Source: Fulvia fulva (lineage: Eukaryota; Ascomycota; Dothideomycetes; Mycosphaerellales; Mycosphaerellaceae). From it: a stretch of DNA of 64,000 bases. How positions within the stretch are numbered: position 1 is the stretch's first letter; each line of letters begins with the position of its first letter. Below are positions 43,524-54,779 of this stretch, piece by piece. Location: assembly GCF_020509005.1 (NCBI RefSeq), contig NC_063012.1:10292001-10356000 (forward strand). Reading direction: 5' to 3'. A program made the position numbers and the translations under genes. Below the pieces are notes generated by a model. It was not told the DNA's origin. It saw only the letters and a program-made list of their open reading frames with translations, and did no database searches.

Positions 43524-44656
43524 ATGGCGACCAACTCTATCAAGTTACTGACTGGCAACAGTCATGGCCAGCTCGCGAAGCAGGTCGCTGATCGGTAGGA
43601 ATTTCTGCAGGCGTCACATGCAGGCGTCGGTACTGACATGCCGCAGACTCGGTATTGAGCTAGCCAAGATTATGGTCCTGCAGTACTCGAACAATGAGTC
43701 CAGCATATCGATCGGAGAGTCTGTCCGCGACGAAGATGGTACATTGCATCGAGAGCTGCGGCAGTCTATCATGCACACCATGTCTAACAGTTGGCAGTCT
43801 TCATATTACAGTCCACCGAGCCAGGCAACATCAACGACCACATCATGGAGCTCCTCATCCTCATCAACGCTTGCCGAACAGCCTCCGCTCGTCGCATCAC
43901 CGCCGTACTACCGAACTTCCCCTACGCCAGACAAGACAAGAAGGATAAGAGTAGGGCTCCTATTACCGCAAAGTTGATGGCGAATATGCTGCAGACGGCG
44001 GGCTGCAGCCACGTCATCACCATGGACCTCCACGCAAGTCAGATCCAAGGCTTCTTCAACGTGCCAGTGGACAACCTCTACGCCGAGCCTTCGACTCTCA
44101 GATGGATCCGGGAGAACCTTGTAGTCCAAGACTGTGTCATCGTCTCCCCAGATGCTGGAGGAGCGAAAAGAGCTACGAGCATAGCAGACGGTCTGGATCT
44201 AGGCTTTGCCCTCATCCACAAGGAGCGTGCCAGGCCCAACGAGGTCTCGCGCATGACTCTGGTCGGAGACGTCAAGGGGAAGATTGCCATTATCGTGGAC
44301 GACATGGCAGATACCTGCGGTACCTTGGTCAAGGCCGCAGATGTGGTTATAGAGCACGGTGCGAAGGAGGCCATTGCGATAGTGACGCACGGTATCCTCA
44401 GCGGTGACGCTATCTCCAAGCTGAACAACAGCAAGTTGAGGAAGCTGGTGGTGACGAACACAGTGCCGCATGAGGAGAAGAAGAAGCTCTGCGATCGCAT
44501 TGAGACGATTGACATCAGTCCAACTGTAAGTGCTGACACGGTCCGACTAAGTGGGAATTCCCAGGATCTGACTTGAAGCAGCTCGCCGAGGCATGTCGCC
44601 GAACGCACAATGGAGAGAGTGTTAGTTTCCTCTTCAAGCATGCGCCCCTGGATTGA
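43524..44656 (+). CDS. Ribose-phosphate pyrophosphokinase (PRPP synthetase)
   Basis: Four exons (43524-43594, 43647-43738, 43798-44525, 44582-44656) give 321 residues, matching the catalytic short-form family. The start is [20 protein letters not shown]. Marks are the flexible-loop region [48 protein letters not shown] and the PRPP-binding loop [13 protein letters not shown] near residue 220. It makes PRPP from ribose 5-phosphate and ATP for purine, pyrimidine, His and Trp synthesis. Phases 2, 1 and 0 agree at the junctions. The last exon supplies only [20 protein letters not shown] and a few residues more. There is no large insertion of the kind seen in some fungal PRS paralogues. Confidence 0.95.
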
Positions 44657-46248
44657 GGAGACTGAGCCATGACATTACGATAACACTTCCATACTGCAAC
44701 ATTGCAAGGCGGCGGCGTGCAGGAGTACTTCTAGACTAGCGTTCAGATACCAATACGGCATGGGCTGTACATGTAGGTATAGTAAAACGGACATGGAATG
44801 CATTTTGGGTTGATCAATATGCTGTACGAAGCCAAGGACTGAGGCCATTGTCAATGACACCGATGAAGAGCCCGCGAAGTCTTGTGTTGTCGAAGCACCT
44901 TGCTGCTCGTACGCTGTCATGACGCCAGGAGCTGAAGCAACTTGACCAAGGCTGGACTGAGGCCTCGAGGTTTACATGGTACCCGTGGTACCTAGTACTG
45001 CTGAGCCGATGGCAGACCGAAGAAACTATCCGAGGACTTCGTAACTTCGTCCTCTTCTTTGGCCTGAGGTATCCATATCTTGGGAGCTTCACATCGCTTG
45101 AGAAACGGTCCAGGCAGCAGGCAGCATGATATGCACTCGAGTCATGTTGCTGCAAGTGGTGGCTTGCACGTGAAAGCGTGTGCATCGATCTGGGAAACAC
45201 ACTGAACCTTGATTGTTGTCGCCGGTTGATGTAGAAGAGACTGTGAAATGTATCGGCGGTCGCGGAAGCAATGTGTCACGGCCCAATGCATCTAGCGGCG
45301 CACCAATGCCTTTGATGATGGTTGGCCAATGCCTCCACAGCATGCGAAAGTAGAGGATGAGGTTGACCTGTCGCTTTTGACCTCCCTCACAACCCCAGTG
45401 TTTCAGCGCTCCTGCCCAATCGATTGTTGTGCAGCCCTGCCACGCTAGCATCGGCATTGAAGAAGCGCGTGCCGCAGCCAAGGTAGCGCGAACTCTCACG
45501 CGTCGTTCCAGCGACCGAGTGCATCTGATATTACTCACTATGTCCCGCCCTCTGCGCTGTGCTGCTTGATATCTCCCTCACCAGACTGCACCGTCCATCA
45601 GAGTGCACATCCAGTCTGTCTGAGATCCTTGCGAACTCCAGAAGGCACGCTTCAAGAGCCCAATGGCTGCCTTGGCTAGCGCGTGAGCATATCAGGACCC
45701 TCGACTTTCACCACCTTGAGAAACATCCGAGTCCGACGACGCCCTCTGCTCTTACACCACCCACATCCGCCTTCTTGGTCGAGCCATCCATCGCTCTCGA
45801 TTCATTCCTCTGTACAGTTAACGACGACCTGCTTGCTCAACGATTACGACGCTTTACGATCCATTGCTGTTGATTACCGCGCCCACCACCCGAAACGACC
45901 AACTCCTGTACTGTATTGTACTGTATTTCATGACCGCGTAGTCGTTACACCACGCCTGCTCGAGGGGCTCATCCTTGCTCCTGGAGCTCGTTGTCCAGGA
46001 AACAGCAGCGTGTGTTGGCAAGGGGACGTCGAGGGCATAAAAGAGCGCCGGCCGCCCTTCGTGCACCTCTGGTGGAGGCATTCTGTTTTGGAAGATTGGG
46101 TGGACTCGGGATACAAGAGCTGCGTATGGGCCGATCACCTGAGATCACTTGACATTCTGGTTGCCTGGTCACCGAGGCTGCATAAGCTGTGCGTCAACGC
46201 ATCTGAGCTTCATCAAGAGCTGCCTTTTCACGACAGCCGGCTGGCAAA
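44657..46248. other. Intergenic region
   Basis: About 1.6 kb upstream of the FHA-kinase gene. Frames of 100-240 codons occur on both strands but overlap one another and lack convincing composition. The CA/CT-rich stretch at about 45700-45850 is probably promoter or leader. No repeat or RNA gene was recognised. Confidence 0.45.
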
Positions 46249-49200
46249 ATGGACAGCGATGAGCTTACACAGCAGACACAACAATGCACTCAAGATGTCC
46301 TCGATCCACGCCGCGAAGGAAGGAACAACTCCGGTCTCTCGACCGAAGACATCTCGGATGTCATGTGCATCTTTCACCCTGGCACACCGGCAGCCTACAA
46401 CTTAGCCAACTTCACAGCTCAACGTGCGCCGCAGTACATCTTGGAGGATGTCGACCTGAGTGAAGAGGAGCCGCTTCCTGCTGAAGCCACTCAGGACTTG
46501 GACGATGATCAAAAGACGTTTATTCTACCTGGAAGAGGAGATCGACCCATTCAGTCCTATGATTTCGCGTTTCGTTTCTCCACCAAGACACTCCAACCTG
46601 CCTGGGGCATCACCTTTGGGCGCAATCCAGACTGGTGTGACATTATCGTCTCTGGCGATGTGCACAAGCGGGTCAGTAACATGCACTTCGCTCTGTACAT
46701 GAATGAGGCTGGCGTGATCATGCTTCAAGACACCTCCACCAATGGCACCATGGTCGATGATGTCCTTCTAAAGAGTAAGACTGGGCAACATCCTACTGCT
46801 CGCATGCTTAACCACGGATCTGTGATTCAGATTTTGTCACCGTCTCCGGAGGAGGCTATCAAATTCATTGTTCGCATTCCATCGCGCACCGGGTTCACAG
46901 ATCAGTACTTGGCGAAGTTTGATGCGTACCTCGCCAGACAGATCGAGGCAGAAACAGCATATCGCAAGGCTCGCGGTGACGAGACCTCGCCACTGAAATG
47001 GAGAACCACACAGAACGCGGGAAACAGTGCTCTTCGCGCTCCGATCGTCTCCGATCAATATGGCATGCACTGGGACGGTGGGATAAAGTTCAACGTTGTC
47101 GCACAGATCGGCAAGGGGGCCTTCGCAAGTGTATATCAGCTCGCAACCAAAGGCGAAGGTCATCTGTATGCTGCGAAGGAGTTGGAGAAGCGCAGATTCA
47201 TGAAGAACGGCATCCTGGACCGGAAGCTCGAAAACGAAATGAACATCATGCGGCAAATCAATCACAAGAGTATTGTAGCATATCACGGCTACGAGGACGC
47301 TCCCAACCACCTGTACATCATCATGGAATACGTTGGCCGTGGCGATTTGCAGCAACACCTAGCTGAGACTGGTCCTCTGCTCGAGTATACTGCCAAATCC
47401 ATGTCGATACAAGTCCTCGACGCTCTAGACTATCTGCACAAGAAGAACATCACACATCGTGACATCAAGCCGGACAACATCCTTCTGGAGGAGCGACAGC
47501 CGCACAACTTCATTATCAAGCTTTCGGATTTCGGCTTGTCCAAGGTCGTGGACACCAATGATACATTCTTGAAGACTTTCTGCGGAACTTTGCTGTACTG
47601 CGCTCCCGAAGTCTTTCCTCACTACGACGGTCCACTGAGCAAAGGTGTCAAGCGACCGCGAGCTCCGCCCAAGCAGCACTCAAACAAGCAGCACACTTAC
47701 AGCCAAGCCGTGGATATCTGGTCGTATGGTGCAGTGCTGTGGTACTCCCTATGTCACAAGCCGCCGTTCGAGGGAATCGCCGATCACACCGGTCGCGGTA
47801 TGTTCGATAGGATCATGATGACTCCACTGGACGTTTCAATGTTGAAGAAGACTTCTAAGTCAGCTGTCGCGCTGTTAATCCAGATGCTCAACACCGACCC
47901 CTCTACTCGACCGTCCGCGGAGACATGTTTAAAGCATGAATGGTTCGCCGATCAGCCGCCGCCTGTGCATCGCCCACAACAGGCTGAAGTCCTTGGTGCC
48001 ATCGCAGAAGAGCCCGAGGCGGATGCTACGGCTGGTGCAGATCCCGACGTTGCCGCACTTAGTATTCAGGAGAAGCCAAGCAGCCAATACAGTGAGGTCA
48101 GCCTGAATTCATCAGACATGAATTTCTTCGACCCTCGTCAATCAAAGCGATTCAAGCTCGATCACGATGAGAACGAAGAAGAAGAGCTGGTCGACTCTAG
48201 TCCGGAGCTGTACGACTCGATTCCTATCGCTTTGCAGCAGAATGGCCAGGCCCAGGTTGACGTCCAGGCAGAGACTGAGTCGAAAGTCAAGCCGAAGAAG
48301 CTCTTCGGCGAGATAAGTCAATCTGACCTGCAGCACACGGCGTACGGACAGCGTGCGAACACGACACAAGCCAACTACAGCAGCTCTGTATACTCTGAAC
48401 ACGTTCCCGAGTCCGAAGACAGTCGCGGTGGCGAACGATCATCTTCACAGGATAACAGAGAGATGTCTCCTAGCCTCTACGGTACAGAATCTATGGTCCG
48501 GGGAATGAACATGGATTCAGCTTTCGGTCAGACATCTGACGGTGTCGATCCGAAAACACCTTCCAGCTTTGGGGAATCGAGCGACGCCGATCTGTCACAA
48601 AAGACCCCGGCGGGCAATGCACCAGCGCCAGTAGCTGCGAATCAGCCACCACCTTTCAGCCGACAGATCAACGTCCCATTGCCGCCTTCGTATTACTGGA
48701 AGGCGAACGATCCCTCGACGCATACCATAGAGTACGCAGAGAAAGTCAGTGGTCGCAGTTTCGCTGCCGAGAAGATGCACTTGCCTAGAAAGCTTGCGTC
48801 TCCTCCCAACGTGGCACGTCGGGACAGTGCTAGCATTCAATCTAACCTGCGACAGGATGACTCCCAAAGACTGGCTACGACGAATGAGCTCTACGAAGCA
48901 TCGAGGCCTGCGCTCGGTCGGCTAGTAACGACGCATGACTCCTTCGCCCAGATCACCATAGATCTGAACAAGAGATGGACGAGATGGGGTCGCACGCCCA
49001 CCAACGAAGTCGCATTCGACGACCAAATGGAGCTCCGTGTACCAAAGACGGCTTTCGGTGTGTTCTGGTCCGCACCAGAGCTTGATCAAGTACCGGAGGA
49101 TGACGACATCACAGGCTTGCCTGGTCTGTACTGCGGTATACTCACTTTCGCTAGTAACGGAGTGCATGTGAACGGCGTGCAGCTAGACAAGGGAGAACCT

Positions 49201-49533
49201 GGCAGACAACGATTCGGTCGACTGCATACTGGAGACATCATCGACATCTGGCCATGTGCCAGTAACAAGAAAGATCGCCTCAGATTCAAATGCGAATTCT
49301 ACGCTGGGGCGGGCAAGCACCGCCGCACAAAGGATGGGCCAAAGTTCAAAGTGGAGAGGGAAGGACGCAGTCGGTCTACCTCCCAGTCTACTCAAGACAA
49401 GAAGGAGGCGGCAGCTGCCGGAGCTGCTAATGCGCAGACCGGTGAGGAGGAGAAGGATGACGATGAACTGTTTCCATACCAAGATGAGGCTATCTTCGGA
49501 GACTGCGAGTCTGAGATAGTGGACTCTTTTTGA
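46249..49533 (+). CDS. FHA-kinase-FHA checkpoint-type protein kinase (Rad53/Chk2-like)
   Basis: Single exon of 1094 residues. The N-terminus carries TQ motifs (TQQTQQCTQ). FHA domain 1 lies at about 105-200, with GITFGRN near 121 and DTSTNGTMVDD. The kinase domain runs from GKGAFASVY near 288 through AAKE (VAIK-type Lys), HRDIKPDN near 403, DFGLS near 427 and APE near 452 to about 570, with a basic insert (GVKRPRAPPKQHSNKQH) just after APE. A long Ser-rich tail follows. At about 900-1015 a second FHA-like segment (TGLPGLYCGILTFASNGVHV ... RLHTGDIIDIW) lies before a Lys-rich, acidic end. This layout is that of Rad53; the family signals DNA damage and replication stress. It could instead be a Rad53-related filamentous-fungal paralogue. 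Confidence 0.85.
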   Translation: MDSDELTQQTQQCTQDVLDPRREGRNNSGLSTEDISDVMCIFHPGTPAAYNLANFTAQRAPQYILEDVDLSEEEPLPAEATQDLDDDQKTFILPGRGDRPIQSYDFAFRFSTKTLQPAWGITFGRNPDWCDIIVSGDVHKRVSNMHFALYMNEAGVIMLQDTSTNGTMVDDVLLKSKTGQHPTARMLNHGSVIQILSPSPEEAIKFIVRIPSRTGFTDQYLAKFDAYLARQIEAETAYRKARGDETSPLKWRTTQNAGNSALRAPIVSDQYGMHWDGGIKFNVVAQIGKGAFASVYQLATKGEGHLYAAKELEKRRFMKNGILDRKLENEMNIMRQINHKSIVAYHGYEDAPNHLYIIMEYVGRGDLQQHLAETGPLLEYTAKSMSIQVLDALDYLHKKNITHRDIKPDNILLEERQPHNFIIKLSDFGLSKVVDTNDTFLKTFCGTLLYCAPEVFPHYDGPLSKGVKRPRAPPKQHSNKQHTYSQAVDIWSYGAVLWYSLCHKPPFEGIADHTGRGMFDRIMMTPLDVSMLKKTSKSAVALLIQMLNTDPSTRPSAETCLKHEWFADQPPPVHRPQQAEVLGAIAEEPEADATAGADPDVAALSIQEKPSSQYSEVSLNSSDMNFFDPRQSKRFKLDHDENEEEELVDSSPELYDSIPIALQQNGQAQVDVQAETESKVKPKKLFGEISQSDLQHTAYGQRANTTQANYSSSVYSEHVPESEDSRGGERSSSQDNREMSPSLYGTESMVRGMNMDSAFGQTSDGVDPKTPSSFGESSDADLSQKTPAGNAPAPVAANQPPPFSRQINVPLPPSYYWKANDPSTHTIEYAEKVSGRSFAAEKMHLPRKLASPPNVARRDSASIQSNLRQDDSQRLATTNELYEASRPALGRLVTTHDSFAQITIDLNKRWTRWGRTPTNEVAFDDQMELRVPKTAFGVFWSAPELDQVPEDDDITGLPGLYCGILTFASNGVHVNGVQLDKGEPGRQRFGRLHTGDIIDIWPCASNKKDRLRFKCEFYAGAGKHRRTKDGPKFKVEREGRSRSTSQSTQDKKEAAAAGAANAQTGEEEKDDDELFPYQDEAIFGDCESEIVDSF

Positions 49534-49833
49534 TTGCATTTTGTTAGCGGATACCACATGGATCGAAGCTAATACCGGAGGCCGGTAGATGATGCATCGA
49601 TGATATAACAGACAGCAAGGCATGGCGCGGTCGGTGGGAAGTGGACTTAGATACTACAGGCATTGGGAGGACATGATCTCACTCTAGCTCCAGCAGAGAG
49701 CTCTGTTGTAGTTTTAGATCAGCTGCATGTACAATGATGAAAAAGACTACTCATGAATACTGTCAACGTCATGAAGTGCTCGTCACATCGTAAGTCATGA
49801 ATGCTGTCTTATCTACGTTCTGTCGTTTACACT
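49534..49833. other. Convergent intergenic region
   Basis: 300 nt with the 3' ends of converging genes. Nothing else was recognised. Confidence 0.4.
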
Positions 49834-51321
49834 TTACTCGTTGAGCAATCCTGCAAGATGTGCCAGACTCCTTTTTGCATTGCAAAGCCATGACCCACCG
49901 CTCCTTGTGCACCTCGTCGACGACTCACGCCCAGAACCCGATCTCTCCTCATGCCTGACACCAGCAACCGAAACCTTCGTCTTCGACATCTCAAACTCAA
50001 CCCTCACCCCACCACCTTCCCTCCTCCTCACAAGCCCCAACCCCCCCGGCGCCGAAATCCCATTATTCGCCAACAACACCCCATCCCCCTGCGGCAACGC
50101 AACCATCCTCACCCACTCCTTCATAAGCCCCGGACTCCCCGCCAACGTCCTATTCGCCATAGCATACGCAATAATCCCCGTAACATGCGGCGTCGCCATA
50201 CTCGTCCCACTCAGTGAATTCACCATATTCTTCCCGCCGATCCATGAACTTACCACGTCGACACCGGGCGCGTAGAGGTCTACGCATTCGCCGTAGTTGG
50301 AGAAGGAAGCCGGAGAAGCGTTGATGTCCACGGCGCCGACGGTGATGGCACCGCCGTGCGTGCCGCCGGAGGAGGCGGGCGAGGAGCTGCAGGCGTCGGT
50401 GCCAGCGTTGCCGGCTGCTACGCAGGTGTGGATTCCGGCGGAGATGGCGGCTTCGACGGCTTGGTTTATGGAGGTGACGGGGCCGCTGGAGGCGAGGGAC
50501 ATGGAGATTACTGAGCCGGCGAAGTTGTCGCCTGAGCGTTTGCGAGCGTCGTGGCGTTGGATTACGTAGTCGATTCCGGCGACGACGTTGCTGGACCAGC
50601 CGCCGCCGTCGGCGTCGAGAGTTTTGATGCCGTACAGTTTCGCGTTGGAGGCTACGCCGAGGATGTCGCCGGCTGCTGTGCCGGAGACGTGAGTGCCGTG
50701 GCCGTCGAGGTCTTGCATGTTGTTGTCGAAGGACCAGAGCATGGAGGCGCGGCCGCTGAAGACGTTATGGTCGGTGTAGATGCCTGTGTCGAGGATGTAG
50801 ATGTCAGCGCCGTCGCCTAGGGCCGTGTCGGAGTAGGAGTAGGTGTAGTCCATTGCTTGGGCGTTGCCGTGGACGCTTGAGGCGGTGGAGATTCGTTGGA
50901 GGCCCCAGGGGGCGTTGGGGCGTGAGTCGGGGGAGGTGATGCTGCCGCGGCTGATTGTTACGGCTTTTTCGACGGTGGAGACGTCGGACATGTTGGCTAG
51001 GAGGTCAAGGCAGTGGGACTTCATTGAGGCGGCAAAGCCTTGGAATGCGCTGTTGTTGAAGACATGGCGTACGTCGGGGTGGTTCTCGTGGAGCTCCAAG
51101 CGTTGCAGTACCTCAGCGACTTGAGGTGTGATTGGAGCGTCCTTGTTGACAATAACGATATGTTCGTCGCCTCCAGATTCGTGGCTAGTCTGCGAAGTGG
51201 CTGCCCGAGCAGAGGCTGTGACTGTTTGGATGGTCGTGACAGTAGTCACGGCGGGAGCCGATAACGCTGGTATGCTGAGCAGTAGACTGGCAAAGATTGA
51301 GAGCTTCATGATTTGATCCAT
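49834..51321 (-). CDS. Secreted subtilisin-like serine protease (S8)
   Basis: Single exon. The open frame extends to 51522, but MDQIMKLSIFASLLLSIPAL (51321) begins a clear signal peptide, so this start is preferred, giving 495 residues. The propeptide (I9-like) spans about 45-125 (EHIVIVNKDAP ... VEKAVTISRG). The protease domain has the catalytic Asp in ILDTGIYTDH near 172, His in DGHGTHVSGTAAG near 205, the oxyanion-hole Asn in CVAAGNAGTD and Ser in SLSGTSMATPHVTG near 372, the proteinase K type. After the catalytic domain comes about 70 residues of basic tail with no recognised domain. It is a likely extracellular or vacuolar protease. The G/C bias here is high (many GGC/GCC codons) compared with neighbouring genes. 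Confidence 0.9.
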   Translation of the reverse strand: MDQIMKLSIFASLLLSIPALSAPAVTTVTTIQTVTASARAATSQTSHESGGDEHIVIVNKDAPITPQVAEVLQRLELHENHPDVRHVFNNSAFQGFAASMKSHCLDLLANMSDVSTVEKAVTISRGSITSPDSRPNAPWGLQRISTASSVHGNAQAMDYTYSYSDTALGDGADIYILDTGIYTDHNVFSGRASMLWSFDNNMQDLDGHGTHVSGTAAGDILGVASNAKLYGIKTLDADGGGWSSNVVAGIDYVIQRHDARKRSGDNFAGSVISMSLASSGPVTSINQAVEAAISAGIHTCVAAGNAGTDACSSSPASSGGTHGGAITVGAVDINASPASFSNYGECVDLYAPGVDVVSSWIGGKNMVNSLSGTSMATPHVTGIIAYAMANRTLAGSPGLMKEWVRMVALPQGDGVLLANNGISAPGGLGLVRRREGGGVRVEFEMSKTKVSVAGVRHEERSGSGRESSTRCTRSGGSWLCNAKRSLAHLAGLLNE

Positions 51322-52451
51322 TGTGTGGCAGCTCGCCAGCAGCTGCTTGGAATTAATGATTAGGACCTGTAAAAAAGAGCGGTATGTGGCCCGTTGCCTG
51401 AACGTGGGCCAGTGAATGAACGAACGTATGAACGAAAGAACGTCTAGGCTGTAGTGGCTGGTGCCGGAAAGCTGTGGTGAAGTACGAAAGCCGAGAGAAA
51501 GGACGCGAAGTTGAGTACTCATTCATAGTTTCAGACCCTCTTCGCCATGTCGTACGCCACGAAACAATCGCGAGACCTGATTGAGTAAGTCAACAGATCG
51601 TATACTCGAGCCTCCACAGTCGAGACACGCATCAATGGCCGTGGCGGCTACGATGCTGTGACCGTGATGTGCAGCGGAAAGCTGAGACACAGCGCGACAA
51701 GAGGTCGACATGTGCTATGCACGATGGCACGGAGATTACTGTATCTTGCCTGGCGGCGGCTCTGCACGTCTGCTTCGCGGTGTTTTTGAGGGAGTCGTGC
51801 CAGTGAAGCGCTGAGGTCGACGGCTGAGGCCATCATCTGAAACGAGTCGCATGGCATTGGCTGCAGCGCGTGAATCTAGCGGCAAGAGCGCGCTATTGTC
51901 CTCGGCGGGTGTTCCGTATAGAAGTGGCGCTTCGTCGAGTCTGCGACAGCGTCAGTGATGAGACTGTCGTGGTGGTGAAGGTTGCAGACTCGATTCCAAG
52001 ACAAAGTGTTGAAGTCGAGAAATGCTCGCTATCTCCACGTGAGATCGCGTTGGCCTTCAAACGCCGCTGACACAGCCTCTTTACATATAGACTAGCGCCC
52101 TTTGGTCCGCCGCTTTCACGGGTAAACACAGTCGCACACCTGGACAGCCCTGGAGGCTAAGACGCATGTGCAACTGCCGCGTGCTTGCCAACAATACTGC
52201 TACCCTCGCAGCATGTCTCTCCTTCCTCTCACGCAACATGTCATACAGCTAAGTGCTTGTCTTCCTGTACCTTCTCTTGCGGATCGCTGCAGCAGCTACA
52301 TGTACTCCACCTCCATCGTACTCCATATTTGCTAACCTCACCATCCACGTGGACGCATTCTTCCGAACCATACGACCGACTGTAGCGCTAGCTCTGCCAC
52401 ACTCTCATCTTCTTGATAGCCACGTTCGCCAGAAACGCTACACAACAGAGA
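51322..52451. other. Intergenic region
   Basis: About 1.1 kb between divergent genes: promoter and 5' leader of the protease and of the downstream gene. The stretch 52200-52450 is pyrimidine-rich. Nothing else can be supported. Confidence 0.45.
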
Positions 52452-53657
52452 ATGCATTTTCCGCCGCCGCCCAACTCCCGCTATCTGCTTCCACCACTTC
52501 TCGCCTGCTTGCCCACATCCTTCGCATCGCCACGACCTCCTCCTGCATTACTACCGCTCCTCGCGCCGCTGCTAAGACAGAGGTTAAACTACTTGTCAGG
52601 CGATTCGAATGGCAACAATGGCTGGCTTCCGCTGTTATCATGGGACACGCAGAGAGCTTCAAAGCTGCCCGCTGTGGTAGAACGCATGGATCTCGAGCCC
52701 CATCCTGTCTCAGGAGAGCTAGAGATCGAGGACACAAGACCTGCAAAGTATCGACGGCTGGATGAGGAGACATTGCAGTCAAGGTTAGAGGTGGAGCAGT
52801 TTGGCCTTGCGCCTGTATTTGTTTGGTGTGAGAAGGACGATCATGGAGGGACTGAATCAGGTTGGAAGCTTTCTGAGCTTCGAACTATGGACGATCTGGA
52901 GGACGGCACGGAGTGGTTGGAGACGCCTTCTGCGGCCAATGATGCTGCCCTTGCACAAAAGGAGGAAGCTCCACAAGTCGCGGCAACACAATTGCAAGAG
53001 GAGGAGGATGACGAGGATGATGACTACTGGAACGCATACGATCAGACGCCAGCTGCTAGGACCCCGGCAAAGCGATCGCCTGCTCCCATGTCGTCTTCCA
53101 TACTCGGCACGTCCAGCAGGACGACGGCGAAAGAAGATCAGGATTATTATGCCAGGTATGGCGAAGAGGTACAACCAGCCATGGATTCCCACGATCCCGA
53201 TGAAGATACTGGAGATATCGGGAACAGCACACTCACTGGCCGCGCCATGCTAGAAAGCTCACAGCAAACAATACCAGGACCCGGTGACAGCGCAGGCATC
53301 ACCGACCAAGCAGACTACTTGAGCTCATTACAGCCGCATACAGCATGGACCAAACCACACGACTCTGCAGTCCAGACCGCTCTAGATCAAAGTATCAACG
53401 GCGAGCACGAACTATCGATGCCCCGGCCACTTTCACCCACGACTTCACATTCCAGTGTCGATAAACTAGAGGAGAGAGCAGCGGAGATGAGCTCAAGTCA
53501 TGAGTCAGATCGCGCACAGCATGCGATAAAGCAGCATATTAGCACGGATATGAAGAGTCTCTTCAGGCTCGCGAGGGCAAATGGCATGAGTAGGGAAGAA
53601 TTTAAGCGGATCGTGAAGACGGAGCTGGACGTCTTGAGTATGCACGAGCAGGATTAG
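52452..53657 (+). CDS. Hypothetical conserved acidic protein
   Basis: Start chosen at MHFPPPPNSRYLLPPLLACL (52452), the first ATG in frame; gives 401 residues in one exon. The N-terminus is Pro/Leu-rich, then come LEPHPVSGELEIEDTRPAKY and RRLDEETLQS. A stretch of Glu/Asp (EEEDDEDDDYWNAYDQTPAA) lies near residue 190, followed by DYYARYGEEVQPAMDSHDPD. The C-terminus is helical and well ordered (QHISTDMKSLFRLARANGMS ... EEFKRIVKTELDVL). No membrane segment. The ordered C-terminus makes it look like a real conserved protein; I do not know its function. Confidence 0.68.
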   Translation: MHFPPPPNSRYLLPPLLACLPTSFASPRPPPALLPLLAPLLRQRLNYLSGDSNGNNGWLPLLSWDTQRASKLPAVVERMDLEPHPVSGELEIEDTRPAKYRRLDEETLQSRLEVEQFGLAPVFVWCEKDDHGGTESGWKLSELRTMDDLEDGTEWLETPSAANDAALAQKEEAPQVAATQLQEEEDDEDDDYWNAYDQTPAARTPAKRSPAPMSSSILGTSSRTTAKEDQDYYARYGEEVQPAMDSHDPDEDTGDIGNSTLTGRAMLESSQQTIPGPGDSAGITDQADYLSSLQPHTAWTKPHDSAVQTALDQSINGEHELSMPRPLSPTTSHSSVDKLEERAAEMSSSHESDRAQHAIKQHISTDMKSLFRLARANGMSREEFKRIVKTELDVLSMHEQD

Positions 53658-54779
53658 TGGTGTTGTCCATGACTTGATACTTTCGTTTGATTGTGGATAT
53701 TTTGGCATTGTCGGCATTTGCGCTGTATGGCGGGACTGTGTTGGTTTATTAGTCTTCGTCTCGGCAGATGTTGCCCATGTACAGTCCGTTCGAAAACGGG
53801 AAGCATTTTTTGTTTCAGGGCGGTGCGTGTCTGCTGAGCCTACTTTAATCGCATGGTTCCGATGCGCAGCAGATGTCATAGGCGACAATGATCATCGAGA
53901 CAGAGCCGCGAAACACAACCCCAAGCCGAAGAATACAGTACTGCTCGACATGCACCCTACCGCCCGTGAAGCATCGCACGTGCCAAACCCAGCCCAAGCA
54001 ATTCCAACCCGTGCCCAAGCGTTTGCCAAGTCAATGCTTGACTCTGCAGCTCGATCACAAGATCTCATCCATATGAAGCACGCTCGACGCATCTAATGCC
54101 TGTTAAAGAGGCTGAGCTCTCCCACACCTCCTCAGCCTCAATGCAATCGTCAGCTGCGCAGCAGACAGCCGTGACTTGCGAGTGATGAGTGATGTACTGC
54201 CACATGCAGGCCTCGTTTAGTAGTGGCTGAGAGATCGTCAAGCCACCCTTGGCCCAGGGTTGGCTCCGCCGCTGGCGCGTCACCAAAAAGTCTGGAAGGA
54301 CATTGATCCCGGTCAAGCGGTCTCGTAGTTCTATCAGAGATCTTTGCTGTTGTTCCGTTCTTGTCTGCAGAGGTTCTACTTCATTATCATCAACCTGCGC
54401 ATCTCTACGGGCTTACATCCACCACCACGAAGAAAAGCGACTCCACGACAACTCGTGTTCATTAGAAGCGCAAGCCACTTAAGCGTCCAGGCCTGCATCG
54501 AACACTTCGTCATCCGACCGACGATCCTTCCGCGAACTACCACCAGCTGTCTCGTTCCGCACCACATCTGAAGCAAGCGCTCTCTCCTTCGTAACCACAC
54601 ACCACACACTACACACCTGAGCGCGTTTACCTAGCCTCGACATTCTGTTACCTTCACTTCGCGATCTCACATCTACGAACACCACATCACAGCGGACAAC
54701 GTTCATCACTGTACGCGATACATCGAGAGACACTGGGTTTGGGCGTCGCGACTGATACTGTACAGCAAAACCAATCACA
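53658..54779. other. Intergenic region
   Basis: About 1.1 kb between two plus-strand genes. The final 400 nt are CA/CT-rich and likely 5' leader and promoter of the Cys-rich gene. Frames of up to 140 codons are not convincing. Confidence 0.45.

Noticed and set aside
45089..45538. Minus-strand frame of 149 codons in the gap before the kinase gene
   Set aside because: Some stretches look protein-like (NLILYFRMLWRHWP), but there is no start context, domain or splice support.
45683..46405. Frame of 240 codons overlapping the FHA-kinase start
   Set aside because: Overlaps the strong kinase frame and has low-complexity, non-conserved composition.
51322..51522. Longer N-terminus for the subtilisin (start at 51522)
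   Set aside because: It would put about 67 irregular residues in front of a clear signal peptide; the downstream Met is preferred.
53674..54096. Frame of 140 codons after the acidic unknown gene
   Set aside because: Overlaps competing frames on both strands and has no recognisable features; more likely 3' region.
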